This document shows, piece after piece, positions 37,777 to 47,700 of a stretch of DNA of 64,000 nucleotides; position 1 is the stretch's first letter, and every line of letters starts with the position of its first letter. Below the pieces are notes generated by a model, which was given only the letters and a program-made list of their open reading frames with translations, was not told the DNA's origin and made no database searches. Made by a program: the position numbers and the translations under genes. The stretch is from Methyloprofundus sp. (lineage in GTDB: Bacteria > Pseudomonadota > Gammaproteobacteria > Methylococcales > Methylomonadaceae), in assembly GCA_016592635.1 (NCBI GenBank), contig AP023240.1, positions 620,001 through 684,000 on the forward strand, given 5' to 3'.

Positions 37777-38018
37777 GATAACGCCTCCATGCCAATGAAT
37801 TTGATCATGCAGGGATTATCGGTGAGAGAACGCTTTAATAATAGCGCATCATGAAAACAAAGTGATGAGGCAATAATCGCACCTGAGGGTGTGACGATAT
37901 CAAACAAAGATTGCTTGAGAAATGGCTGCCTGATTACATCGGGTAAGCAGTCTTGGTGGGAAATAGGCTGATCAACTGCAGGTGCAGTGATGGTGACAAT
38001 TTGAGACGGAATGCTCAT
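37773..38018 (-). CDS. Hypothetical protein, 81 residues
   Basis: No family recognised. AGGAGAACC lies just upstream of the ATG, a good ribosome site (TTTGGTTCTCCTTAG on the plus strand at 38019-38033). The stop overlaps the start of the HTH gene, so the two are translationally coupled. Confidence 0.6.
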   Translation of the reverse strand: MSIPSQIVTITAPAVDQPISHQDCLPDVIRQPFLKQSLFDIVTPSGAIIASSLCFHDALLLKRSLTDNPCMIKFIGMEALS

Positions 38019-38742
38019 TTGGTTCTCCTTAGTTTGGATTAACCACTGCCACAGGTCCTAAGCTTTGGGCGGTGGGCTGAATCAGGTTAGGACTACCGAA
38101 CTAAGGACGGCCACCCGAAGGTGCCCAATACAGCCCACCATAAAGCAATAGGAGAGCCCTATTATACTTTGTGTATGGGCAAAAAAATACCACAATAAAG
38201 TGGCAATTTTCTTGCCTTAGTTTAACCGGGGTCCTAAGCCCGATGCCAAAATGTGTTGGCACAGCTAAATAGTAAAATTCCTTGCATAAAATGTCAAATA
38301 ACATTTAAAAAATAATTCATGAAAGGTGATTTTTTCAGTACAAAAAATGTAAAAAATATAAAGCTTTTTTGTAATTGAGTTGATTGCAGAAAACGTGATA
38401 CATTCAACGTTTATCGACCTTATCTTGGATTTAAAAATAAGTGAAATTTGCTATGATTTATACTCATGTAAAGAGTATCTTTTTTTATAAAAATAATGTG
38501 ATATCAGCGGCAGTAAATGCCTTTTAAACTAAAAGGGTAAGATAGTTCCCTTTAAGTGGCCTCAAAGGGAGTTTAAAGGACTATTGGACTAAATATCATT
38601 GTATAGATAGAGCATGAATGCATAAATTTATTTATCAAAGCAGTTAATTTTTTAATATGTTTGATACCGTGATTGTATATGTAATATATAAGCGCGGTAT
38701 CAAACGTATATTGAAACAGATTAAAAATTAATTGCCTATATA
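38019..38742. other. 724-base non-coding region of the mobilizable element (possible origin or regulatory region)
   Basis: No credible gene. Repeats present: GGTCCTAAGC occurs at 38054-38063 and 38230-38239; GGTGGGCTG (38070-38078) is inverted as CAGCCCACC (38132-38140 region); CCCTTTAA and AAAGGG lie near 38549-38571. Lies upstream of the HTH gene pair, where a replication origin would be expected. Confidence 0.4.
38659..38705. repeat. Perfect 11-base inverted repeat, 25-base spacer
   Basis: GTTTGATACCG at 38659-38669 and CGGTATCAAAC at 38695-38705. It sits just downstream of the gene ending at 38743 and could be an operator or a weak bidirectional hairpin. Confidence 0.55.
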
Positions 38743-39168
38743 CTATACTGTCTCATTATCAAAACCGCTTAAATCAAGTTCACTTTCATTTTGCTCGCTA
38801 TTGTTCCTGTTTCCCGTACGTGTTGCTTTCAAGTTTTTTGTTAACGTTGAGCCCCTTGATCTGTCGGCAGTATTTGAATCTTTGGCTCTAGGAAAATCAA
38901 GATTTTCCTGGCAAAACTTGCGCAGGGTTTGCTCACTGACCTGCAAGCCTGTCTTGTCTGTCACTATCGTGCACAGAATAGAATAAGGCATCTTTTGGCC
39001 TTTCATCAATAGTAATTCATCAGATAAAAGTTTTAGTCGGTCAGAGACCGTTTCTTTTTTTGTCCTGACAGTAATTGTTCCAGAAATTATTTTTTTTAAA
39101 TACTCTGCCAGTGCGCTTTTATTATTTTCAATTTCTTCTCTAGAGGGTAGTACTGCTTTCTTTTTCAT
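38743..39168 (-). CDS. Hypothetical protein, possible mobilization accessory/DNA-binding protein
   Basis: 141 residues. Lysine-rich N-terminus (MKKKAVLPSREEIENNKSAL), a central ILCTIVTDKTGLQVSEQTLRKF that looks like a helix-turn-helix, and a disordered Arg/Asn tail. It is divergent from mobC across the candidate oriT, the usual place for relaxosome accessory genes. No family named. Confidence 0.55.
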   Translation of the reverse strand: MKKKAVLPSREEIENNKSALAEYLKKIISGTITVRTKKETVSDRLKLLSDELLLMKGQKMPYSILCTIVTDKTGLQVSEQTLRKFCQENLDFPRAKDSNTADRSRGSTLTKNLKATRTGNRNNSEQNESELDLSGFDNETV

Positions 39169-39295
39169 AATGGTTTCCGATGTTGTTGATTGAATATTAA
39201 ATATATCACGGACTTTTATGAAACTTAATAGTATTTTACTATTAAGTTTTAATTATTTTGCTGATACCATGTAAATTGAAAGCATTTAGGGGCTG

Positions 39296-39368
39296 ATCCT
39301 GATTAGGCACGTCAGCCAATGTAAACAAACTCTCTCCGCTTACGCTACAAGAGTCTGTTTACATTGGC
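39296..39368. other. Candidate origin of transfer (oriT)
   Basis: ATCCTG at 39296-39301 matches the nic core of IncP/MOBP-type origins. Fourteen bases on, a 19-base inverted repeat begins: GCCAATGTAAACAAACTCT (39315-39333) and AGAGTCTGTTTACATTGGC (39350-39368), with one mismatch and a 16-base loop. It lies 98 bases before mobC, between divergent mobilization genes. Assignment is inferred from position and these motifs. Confidence 0.5.
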
Positions 39369-39465
39369 CTGGTGCTTTAGGTTGCACCTAAAAACCGCTA
39401 AAAGAAAATAAAAGATAATATTAACTATATTGCATTAAATGAATATAAATTGAAAAAAATGGCAA

Positions 39466-39834
39466 ATGAAAAATAAAAAACAAATTAAAAATGAATCTAA
39501 AGATATTGTTATTAGCACTCGTCTGACGAGTGCTGAATATACAAAAATGCAACTAAAAATTACTGATGCTTCAGGTCATTCTATCATGAAGCCTAGTGCT
39601 TACTTAAGAGCTGCAGTCCTAGGTGTTTCGGTTAATCTCGTTGATGCCGAGGTAGAACGCTATAAAGCCTATGTTGCTGGGAAGCTCGGCAACAATATTA
39701 ATCAGATAGCAAAACGATTACATCAGCATCACAATAACAGGAGTATCAGTGATGCAACTTATCAAGATGTACTTGAGGAGTTTCAAAAACTCAATAATGA
39801 ATTAGCCATTTTGCTGGCCCCCATCAGAGGATAA
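39466..39834 (+). CDS. MobC family plasmid mobilization/relaxosome protein
   Basis: 122 residues. The N-terminal part (IVISTRLTSAEYTKMQLKI) fits a ribbon-helix-helix DNA-binding fold, and GNNINQIAKRLHQHHN is the MobC signature. MobC-type proteins help the relaxase melt and nick oriT. The relaxase gene starts four bases after its stop. Confidence 0.88.
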   Translation: MKNKKQIKNESKDIVISTRLTSAEYTKMQLKITDASGHSIMKPSAYLRAAVLGVSVNLVDAEVERYKAYVAGKLGNNINQIAKRLHQHHNNRSISDATYQDVLEEFQKLNNELAILLAPIRG

Positions 39835-39838
39835 AGTC

Positions 39839-41563
39839 ATGCTGATTCGTATAACGCAAAATAGCGCAGGCATTGAACATTATTTTGAAACAGGCGCAAA
39901 AAAGGGCAGGGTACATACACGCGATAGTCTCGATGAGCGTGTACATTTGATGGGTAATCTTGATGCGTTTAGTACCGCCGTTGCGTACACCAATAAGCAT
40001 AAAAGTTGGAAGCAGCACTACTGGCATATAACCGCTTCATTTGCCCTAGAAAACAACGATCTTGATACAGAAACATTGCGTGATATTACTCGCGATATGC
40101 TTGAGTATTATTTCACAGGTTATCAATTAGATGATCTGTTCTATGCAGCCGAAGCGCATCAGCCAAAAATGCAAAGTGAGCTCAATCAAAGCACGCAACA
40201 ACAAGAGCAGCGTTTATTACATTTGCATATTGCCGCATCGAAACTGGATAAATTGACGGATAATCAAATCCGCATGATCCCGTTTAACTTAACGGTAGAC
40301 AGGGCCTTTCAAAGTCATCTTGCTAAAAAATATGGCTTGGTTGACCCTGCTGACCGTAAACGTAAAAAAACATTCACGAAAGCGGATATGGTCAGTCGTT
40401 GGAATGCCCGCCAAAAGCCTGCCAGTGCGCAGACAAAAGTGGCAGAACTTAGGGCGCAATTTAGTGAGTTATTGAGCAAGGTTACTACGCTACGGGAAGC
40501 GATTGAGTTACTTAAGGCATCAGAGTTAGTCGCTAAAATTGAATACAAACAGCAAAAATCGGGAAACCGTTATTTACAGATTAAAACAACGTTGGGAACA
40601 CACAATATCAATTTGCGTGGCAAGGGCTTTGAGTTGCTAGAGCGTTTTTATTATACGCCCGCAGAATTGGCAATAAACCGAGAGAAAAAGCAGAGCAAAA
40701 ATATAGCGGCAGAAGACACACAGGAAAGTTACCAAGCAATTTATGAGCGTTATCAACAGTGGTGGATAGCACAGGAAAAAAAGCGAAAAAAACCAAAAAT
40801 CATAAAACATGAAGCTACGCAAAAAAAATACGAGAAAAAGTTCACGGAAAGGCTCAAAGAAGCAAAAATTTATTATGTACTCTATCAAAACAATATAGAA
40901 GAACAACTCATCCATGGTTATCAAATATGGGAAAAAAACAACACGCGCTATCTATTCAATAATGATCTCGGCGTCAAGATTTATGACCGCCCCAATAAAA
41001 TCACTCTGCAAATGCCGGGTGATCCCAAAAAGCGACGTAATGCAATCGCACTCATGTTGGCCATGGCACAAGCAAAAGGCTGGGATATGAATACACTGAA
41101 AGCTAACGGCAGTGATTTATTCAAGCAAGAAGTTCAACGGCAAATAAGAAAGTTCAATCGAGAGCCAAAACAACTCTCTGCAGAAGAGCAAAAATTGATA
41201 GCAAAGCCGTCAACACCTGAAGCGCAAGCAAAAGCAAAACTGAATGCAATAGATCAAGCTATTAATGATAACCAGCAAAAGAAAGCCAAAAAATTATCTA
41301 AAGAACAAATAGCGAAAATTAAAACGGATCTAGATGCACAACAGGTCATCAACTATGCCGTGCAACAACTGGGTTTGATTGAAACGCATTTTAGTGTTAC
41401 AGAAGACAATAAAATTGCCGATGATCGGCTGAAATCAAAACCCCGAAACGTGATCGATTTTTTAACCAAAACCTGCAACATGAAATTTACGGAAGTCATG
41501 CCATTGTTGGAGCAAATGCATGAAGATCAGCAAGAAAGGGAAGAGTCATATATGGGTTATTAA
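39839..41563 (+). CDS. Relaxase/mobilization nuclease with LPD7-like C-terminal domain
   Basis: 574 residues. The N-terminal region has two His clusters, QHYWHITASF (about 60-69) and LLHLHIAASKLD (about 129-140), in the order of a relaxase HUH core, and starts MLIRITQNSAGIEHYF. The middle part is basic and helical. Residues 370-445 (NNDLGVKIYDRPNKITLQMP and KGWDMNTLKANGSDLFKQE) resemble the LPD7 domain of conjugative and polyvalent proteins. Position after mobC and the candidate oriT supports the call. MOB class not decided; the catalytic Tyr was not located with certainty. Confidence 0.65.
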   Translation: MLIRITQNSAGIEHYFETGAKKGRVHTRDSLDERVHLMGNLDAFSTAVAYTNKHKSWKQHYWHITASFALENNDLDTETLRDITRDMLEYYFTGYQLDDLFYAAEAHQPKMQSELNQSTQQQEQRLLHLHIAASKLDKLTDNQIRMIPFNLTVDRAFQSHLAKKYGLVDPADRKRKKTFTKADMVSRWNARQKPASAQTKVAELRAQFSELLSKVTTLREAIELLKASELVAKIEYKQQKSGNRYLQIKTTLGTHNINLRGKGFELLERFYYTPAELAINREKKQSKNIAAEDTQESYQAIYERYQQWWIAQEKKRKKPKIIKHEATQKKYEKKFTERLKEAKIYYVLYQNNIEEQLIHGYQIWEKNNTRYLFNNDLGVKIYDRPNKITLQMPGDPKKRRNAIALMLAMAQAKGWDMNTLKANGSDLFKQEVQRQIRKFNREPKQLSAEEQKLIAKPSTPEAQAKAKLNAIDQAINDNQQKKAKKLSKEQIAKIKTDLDAQQVINYAVQQLGLIETHFSVTEDNKIADDRLKSKPRNVIDFLTKTCNMKFTEVMPLLEQMHEDQQEREESYMGY

Positions 41564-41949
41564 ATATTGCGTAAGACAAAGAAGGAAACCTCGCTCATGA
41601 GCCCCTAATTTATTAAATTCTATATGAGCCAGCTCTCAAATAAATGTACAAAATTGGGAGCTAATGAAGTGTTGTAAGTATTTAGACCCACCTCCTTACA
41701 ACTCCAGTATTGGGTTTAATATAACTCAATGAGTGTAGTGTGCGACAAGCTAAGCTTGTCATTTCTGATAGGGTGAAAGTTCTTGTCTGAGAAATTAAAG
41801 GACTGATTTCATAAGGTATAATCAGCCATCAGTATCGAGTGTTGCGCCGTTGGCGGAGAGTTTGTTTATATAGTCTCGGGACTATTACAGCTAGCATAAT
41901 GATAAAAAACGCGATATTATCAAAAAATCAAAATATCAGTCAGGAATTT
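41564..41949. other. 386-base non-coding region; contains a group II intron-like 5' end
   Basis: AGCTCTCA (41631-41638) and TGGGAGCT (41655-41662) form a hairpin. From 41740 the sequence GTGCGACAAGCTAAGCTTGTC gives the GTGCG start and an eight-base stem, then GGGTGAAAGTTCTTG and TGTTGCGCCGTTGGCGGAGAG, which resemble domain I of bacterial group II introns. No intron reverse transcriptase is present, so at most a 5' fragment. Confidence 0.3.
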
Positions 41950-42405
41950 TCAAATTACTTTTCCCCAATAACGCAACAAAGCAAGATCATTTCGAAAAAC
42001 TAAATTAAAATTATCAAGATTTTCTTGACTAACCCAGGCAAACTCCACCGATTCTTCATTTAATTTCACAGAACCCTTTACAATGCATTTAAAATAAAAA
42101 TTAATGCAATGCATACTCCCTGATTCCATAGGTAGACTATCCTGAAAAAAAAGAAATGTAGATTGAGCACATATTAGAGAAGTTTCTTCAAGTAGCTCTA
42201 GACTTAGTGCTTGTTCAACAGTTTGCCCATATTCAACTTTACCACCAGGAAGGCACCAATCACCTCCTGAAAACTCGGTATTACTACGCTTTAAAATTAA
42301 AACTTTATTGTTACTATCAGCAATAATCAAGCGTACAACGGGGATTGGATAGGAAGTCATTATTTCAGGGTTACACTTATAGTAAAAATGATTACAAAAA
42401 TGCAT
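41950..42405 (-). CDS. NUDIX hydrolase
   Basis: 151 residues. Nudix box at GGKVEYGQTVEQALSLELLE followed by ETSL: the metal-binding ELLEE glutamates are kept, but the first Glu of the consensus is Gln and the Arg and Gly positions are Leu and Ser. The start VVRLIIADSNNKVLILKR is typical. It would hydrolyse a nucleoside diphosphate linked to another group; substrate unknown. It is divergent from the RelA-SLOG gene, which handles nucleotide signals, so a functional link is possible. Confidence 0.82.
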   Translation of the reverse strand: MHFCNHFYYKCNPEIMTSYPIPVVRLIIADSNNKVLILKRSNTEFSGGDWCLPGGKVEYGQTVEQALSLELLEETSLICAQSTFLFFQDSLPMESGSMHCINFYFKCIVKGSVKLNEESVEFAWVSQENLDNFNLVFRNDLALLRYWGKVI

Positions 42406-42698
42406 TTTATTAGAATAAAATCAATACAGCAAATGAGGTTATATTTGAGTTTGTATTCCGCACCATGGATTAAAGAAAAAAGGATTTAAAAATCCTGGAT
42501 GCACCCCATCCTCTTCGTCATAACACATTGATTTATAATCATAGAACCAAGATTATGGACATTAAGCATGTAAATACCTGCTTATCCCCCGACTAAAATC
42601 TCACTAATCCTTTGATTGATTGTAATAGCGGAGCATGGGTTACCCCTCCAAAAAAATCTTTAATCTCATTTTCTCTCTTAAACAATGAGCAAAGAAAC

Positions 42699-44756
42699 AT
42701 GACACTAAATAATCAAGATAGTCCTGAAGAATTTAATAATACTTGGTATGAGGAGCAAATAACAAAATACAAAGAGATTCGTCCACAATATACTCAATCT
42801 GCAGAAGTTCTGGTGCAGGTATTGCGTGATATCACTAAAGGTATTAATTCAGGTATGATCATTCAATCACGAGCCAAGGGAATTGCCAATTTTGCTGAAA
42901 AAATACAACGTGCAAACAAACATTATCAAAACCCTCTTTTTGAAATAACTGATTTGTGTGGAGTACGTGTTATAGCAAATACCTTGAGTGATGTCGCTCA
43001 GGCAAGCAGAGAAATTGAAAAACACTTCGAAATCTACGCAGAAGATTCTGAAGATAAGCTTGCACTTATGAAAACCAGTGAATTTGGATATTTATCGCGC
43101 CATTACATCGTTTCTTTCAAATCAGGGTGTTTTTCCACCGCGATTGTACCCGATGAAATGGTAAAGAGGGCATTAAAATTCGAAATACAGGTTCGAACTG
43201 TTCTTCAACACGCATGGGCGGATATTTCACATGAACTGAGCTATAAAAGTCAATTTATTATCCCAAAACGTTGGGAAAGAGAGTTAACACGGTTTGCAGC
43301 CGTACTAGAAGAAACTGATCAGGGCTTTGACCGCTTGCTCCATGAGTTAAAAGAATATGCATCAAATTATGATGCCTATTACGATAAGACACAAATTCAT
43401 ACAGAACTTGCAAAGGCAAAATTAACATTGCAAACCGAACCGGACAATCATCACATAGCGTATCATTTAGCTAAAATGGCGATGTCAATTGGAGATCTAG
43501 AACTTGCCATTAATACGCTTCAACAATTTGAACAGAATGGTATTTCATACATACTGCGTGATTTAGGTATAACCCTATGCAAGCAAAATAAACAGGTACC
43601 CGAAAGTGAAAAGTTTAATCAAGGACAAGAATATTTACAGTCAGCAATTGAATTAGATCCAAAAAATGTCGATGCTTGGGCTTCTTTGGGAGGCACCTGG
43701 AGAGTGAAAGAAAATGCCATTCAGGATGAACAAATCAAACTGCAATACCAGCAAAAGGCAAGAAGCTGTTATAGAAAGGCATTTGAAATAGATCCTGGTG
43801 ACCCTTTTGCATTGGGAAACTATATTGAATATGAAATATTGGAGTACCCAGAAAAGGATATAATTCCACATTTCCGTTTATCATTGCAGGAGGCAATAAG
43901 TCGTTGCCATCTTCAAACGGAAGTAAAGATCAATTTACCATGGGCCTATTTTGATCTCGCTAAATTTAATTTAATATTACATGATCCAATTAAAGCCTTA
44001 GCTTATTACGCTAAGGCTGTCGCAGAAAGTGCTTCAGATTTTTTTGTTGAGTCAGCACAAAAATCCTTTAACACGCTGGCTCCAGTTAGCCACACAATTC
44101 CTGGGTTTGAATGGTCAAAAGTATTTTTAGAAATTGTTCGTTCTGTGGGTTCTACAACTCAACCAGCCCCCTCTATACCTGTTATATACCAGGCATTTAA
44201 TGATGATCCCATTGTCATCATTGCTGGGTATTGTGGAACATCAGCAACTGACCAACACAGAGAACTGTTAATAAAAGCCTTTAAAGAATTTAAAGGTACT
44301 ATTATTTCCGGAGGAACATTGGCTGGAATTCCAGCTCTTGTTGGTGAGTTGCAAGAACAATATTCACAGAAAATACACTCTATCGGTTATATACCTGGGA
44401 AAATGCCTGAAGGGGTAAAGCAAGATATTCGTTATCGGAAACATGTCAAAACAGCAGGGGACAATTTTTCACCTTTAGAGCCCATTCAGTACTGGAGAGA
44501 TTTATTAGCCTCTAATCGCATTAATAAACAGACTAAATTACTTGTTATTGGTGGAAAAGACATTACTCAAGTCGAACTTTGTATGGCACTGGCTTTAGGT
44601 ATCCCTGTTGGCCTTATTACCGATAACGTGAATAACCCAGAACCCTTACTTAAAGATCCAGCTTGGTCTATCAAGACAGAAGTTAATTCTGAAAATAAAT
44701 TACAGCGACTCTCTGTCAATAACGCTGATGAACTGGTAGGCTTTCTGCAAAATTAA
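42699..44756 (+). CDS. RelA/SpoT-type nucleotide synthetase - TPR - TRPM-type SLOG (LSDAT) fusion protein
   Basis: 685 residues from ATG 42699; an ATG at 42612 would add 29 unrelated residues. Residues 20-225 form a RelA/SpoT synthetase domain with ITDLCGVRVIA (D85, R90), SEFGYLSRHY and FEIQVRTVLQHAWADISHEL (E162, H171, H178), all key motifs intact; no hydrolase domain. Residues 250-460 are TPR-like (YLQSAIELDPKNVDAWASLG). Residues 500-685 match the prokaryotic TRPM-type SLOG domain: VIIAGYCGTSA, ISGGTLAGIPALVGEL (538-552), RYRKHVKTAGDNFSPLEPIQ and LLVIGGKDITQ. It should make an alarmone-like nucleotide and sense a nucleotide. Role in stress or phage defence is inference. Confidence 0.85.
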   Translation: MTLNNQDSPEEFNNTWYEEQITKYKEIRPQYTQSAEVLVQVLRDITKGINSGMIIQSRAKGIANFAEKIQRANKHYQNPLFEITDLCGVRVIANTLSDVAQASREIEKHFEIYAEDSEDKLALMKTSEFGYLSRHYIVSFKSGCFSTAIVPDEMVKRALKFEIQVRTVLQHAWADISHELSYKSQFIIPKRWERELTRFAAVLEETDQGFDRLLHELKEYASNYDAYYDKTQIHTELAKAKLTLQTEPDNHHIAYHLAKMAMSIGDLELAINTLQQFEQNGISYILRDLGITLCKQNKQVPESEKFNQGQEYLQSAIELDPKNVDAWASLGGTWRVKENAIQDEQIKLQYQQKARSCYRKAFEIDPGDPFALGNYIEYEILEYPEKDIIPHFRLSLQEAISRCHLQTEVKINLPWAYFDLAKFNLILHDPIKALAYYAKAVAESASDFFVESAQKSFNTLAPVSHTIPGFEWSKVFLEIVRSVGSTTQPAPSIPVIYQAFNDDPIVIIAGYCGTSATDQHRELLIKAFKEFKGTIISGGTLAGIPALVGELQEQYSQKIHSIGYIPGKMPEGVKQDIRYRKHVKTAGDNFSPLEPIQYWRDLLASNRINKQTKLLVIGGKDITQVELCMALALGIPVGLITDNVNNPEPLLKDPAWSIKTEVNSENKLQRLSVNNADELVGFLQN

Positions 44757-44764
44757 ACCTTTAT

Positions 44765-47700
44765 TTATAGCTTGCTTAAAGAAGGCAGTGGCTCCGTATC
44801 CCCTTGACAAATAAACGCCCCCCAATAAAGGGGGTGTTGAAATGGCTGGTGATTGTTCGGCTTTTTGGTTAATTGCTTTAATTCCTTTTCGGCTTCTTGA
44901 TTTCCTGCTGAGAGTTTTTTTAGGGTTTGTTTGTTTAACCAGTCTTTACGTATTTCGCCTACCGTGACCTGGCTTAGGTAGCGTTGGGCTTCTCTTAAAG
45001 CCTGGTCGCGCGGTAAGTGTTTTTTTAATAAGTTTTGATAGAGGCGTTCCATTAAAATAGCGGTGGCTAAATCGGGGACTTTCCACAGGCTCATAATCAG
45101 GGTTTTTGCACCCGCCAAGATAAACGAACGGCGCAAGCCTAAAACGCCTTCGCCGACTTGTACTTCACCAAGACCGGTTTCACAGGCGGAAAGTACCACC
45201 AGTTCGGTATCCAATAGGTTGAGCCCTGTTACATCTTCTGCTGTCAGCAGGCCATCTTCGGCGGCTTCTGGCGGATTACCATGGGTCAGCCAGGTATTAA
45301 CACCCGCCAAGGCCAGACCAGAACGTAATAAGGGGTTTTCCAGGCCATGGGCATTGAGGCGTTGCAGGTTATCATTCGAACTCCAGTCAATGCTGCCGAG
45401 ATCGCGGACATACTGGTTAGGATCGTTTTTTTGATCTTCCAGAAAAAAACCGTGAGTGGCCAGATGCAGGATAACGGGAGAGCGGATGTTTTTCAGATCA
45501 CTTTCCAATGCCGTGACATCGGTCCAGGGTTTGACATCTAATAAATCAGCGATGCGTTCGCCTTCTATCTGAGTCCCTGGTAGCTGACCAAAGTGTAAGT
45601 CAGCCCGGTTAAAATCACGCGAGTAACGACCCGTTGACCTTGCCGATAATAATGTATTGAGACCCGTGTCGTTATTTTGATCGACAGCAAGTGAAGGCGA
45701 TGCTGATAAATCAAAATCAGGATCGGCCAGCACTAACGGAGCAGCGGGTTCTCGCCCTGATTTTTCACCAAAGCGTAATACATCACGACCGACTGCCAGA
45801 TAACTGATGTCATAGTGATCAATTAAACGACCACCCTGTTCTGTGGGTAATACTTCAAAAGGCAGACGCGTTAAATCGCCGTCGGGTGATAACAACAGGC
45901 GGGTATTTTCACCCAGTACCTTTTGTAAGGGCATGAATAATAATTCATACAGCTTATAACCCGCCTGTTCATGTGTTTCAGTAGATAGCGGTTGCTGAAT
46001 TGCACCGAGATCACGATGAGAAGGGGAGGTTTGGTCCGCTTTGATACGCCCAAGCCAGTGTGAAAACAGCCCCGTTTTTTTTGATTGAGTGGGCTCGCCA
46101 GGAACAACAGCAGGTAAAGGGCTGGTAGAAAGCTGATCGAAACCACGTTGATTTGATGGGTCGGTAATCTGGCTACGAAATTCAGCAATTAAATGATCAA
46201 TCGGTGCAGCTTCTCCCAAGTCAATCATGTTGACTGTATCAGGATCGGAAGCAGGAATAATGAAAGCCAGATAACGAGCAGGTTGCCACTGTGATTCCCC
46301 TTTAGCAGGTATGGCTTTAAAGTCAAAAACATCAAAGCGAACAAATTCAACCAGTGTGCCACTTGCAGTGATCTTTGAGGCTATCGCTTGCAAACCAGCA
46401 GTACCTAGTTTTTCATCCAGACGCATTTCTGGAATTTGTCGGGCTAGTTTGGACTCTAATTGTTCCTTTTCAGTGTTCCATTGGGCTAATAACTTACGGT
46501 GGATTTCTGGAGTTCCTTTACCTGGCCCAGCCAATGTTTTCTGAGCAATCTGCATACGCAACAGGGAAAGCGTTTCAAATTGGCTTTGTAGCTCAGGATA
46601 TTGACCGCCGAGTACAACATCACGTTGAGAGACCAAAGCTTCAGCTAGAATAGCTTTACGCTGGAGTACAAGGTTCAGTGCTGAAGATACAGCATCGGCA
46701 TTATCAGCTAAATGAAAATAAACCAGTGATAAGAATGCAGATAAGGAATATTTATTTTTTTTAACATAAAGGGTACGTTGTGTTTCATTCGCGAATTGAA
46801 ATAATTGGCCAATTATTTCATTTTCAATCGCACAAGCCTGTAGCTTTAAATCTAGCGCTAAGTCAAATTTATCCCTTGCAACATGTAACCCCGCTAGGTT
46901 GTGGAGAGTGTGAGCATAATCCAGATGCTTTTCACCCAGTTTGTCTTGGAAAATATTTAGCGCTTGTTGGTAGAGTGGTTCAGCTTTTTTGTAATTACCC
47001 ATATCGTGATACAACACAGCTAGGTTAATAAGGCAGACCGTTGTATCTAAGTGGTCACCAAGTTTATCCTGAATAATCTTTAGCGCTTTTTCATAGTTTG
47101 ACCATGCTAAACCGTAGTTTCCTATAGTGTGGTACATCATAGCCAGGTTGTTGAAGCTAGTTGAGGTATATAGGTGTTGCTCGCCAAACACTTTCTGGTT
47201 TATTTCCAACGCCTGTTGATTGAGCCCTTCGGCTTGATCAAAATCCCCTTTGGGTATATATATCTGTGCTAAGTTGTTGAGGCTATCCGCAACAACTGGA
47301 TGTAGATCGCCGAATACTTCCTGGCGAATTTTTAGCCCTTGCTTGAAGAGTTGTTCAGCTCTGCCGTAATCACCCATGGTAAAATATATTAATGCCAAAT
47401 TGTTGAGGCTAGTTGCAGTGTCTGGGTGTTGAGTGCCGAGTGCTTCTTGACGTATTTTTAACGCCTGCTGATTAAGCGATTCTGATTTATCATAATTACC
47501 CATTGCGTTATATAGAAGCGCTAAATTGTTGAGACTAGTCGCAGTATCTGGATGCTTGTCACCGAGAGACTGTTGACGAATTATTAGTCCCTGCTGAAAG
47601 AGTCGTTCAGCATTGCTATAATCACCCATGTCTTGATACAGCCCTGCCAGATTGGTTAAAGTATTTGCAGTATGTGGATGATGCTTACCAAGCATCTCTT

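Noticed and set aside
39333..39341. CTCTCCGC inside the oriT loop as a second att-like match to tRNA-Ser
   Set aside because: Eight to nine bases only, and it lies within the stem-loop that is better explained as oriT.
41850..41861. TGGCGGAGAG, complement of the tRNA-Ser 3' end CTCTCCGCCA, as an att site
   Set aside because: Only 10 bases and in inverted orientation relative to the tRNA; a direct repeat is required for tRNA-targeted integration. It also lies in the group II intron-like stretch.
42612..42698. Upstream ATG extending the RelA-SLOG protein by 29 residues
   Set aside because: The added residues (MIDCNSGAWVTPPKK) have no family match, and the ATG at 42699 gives the usual N-terminus.
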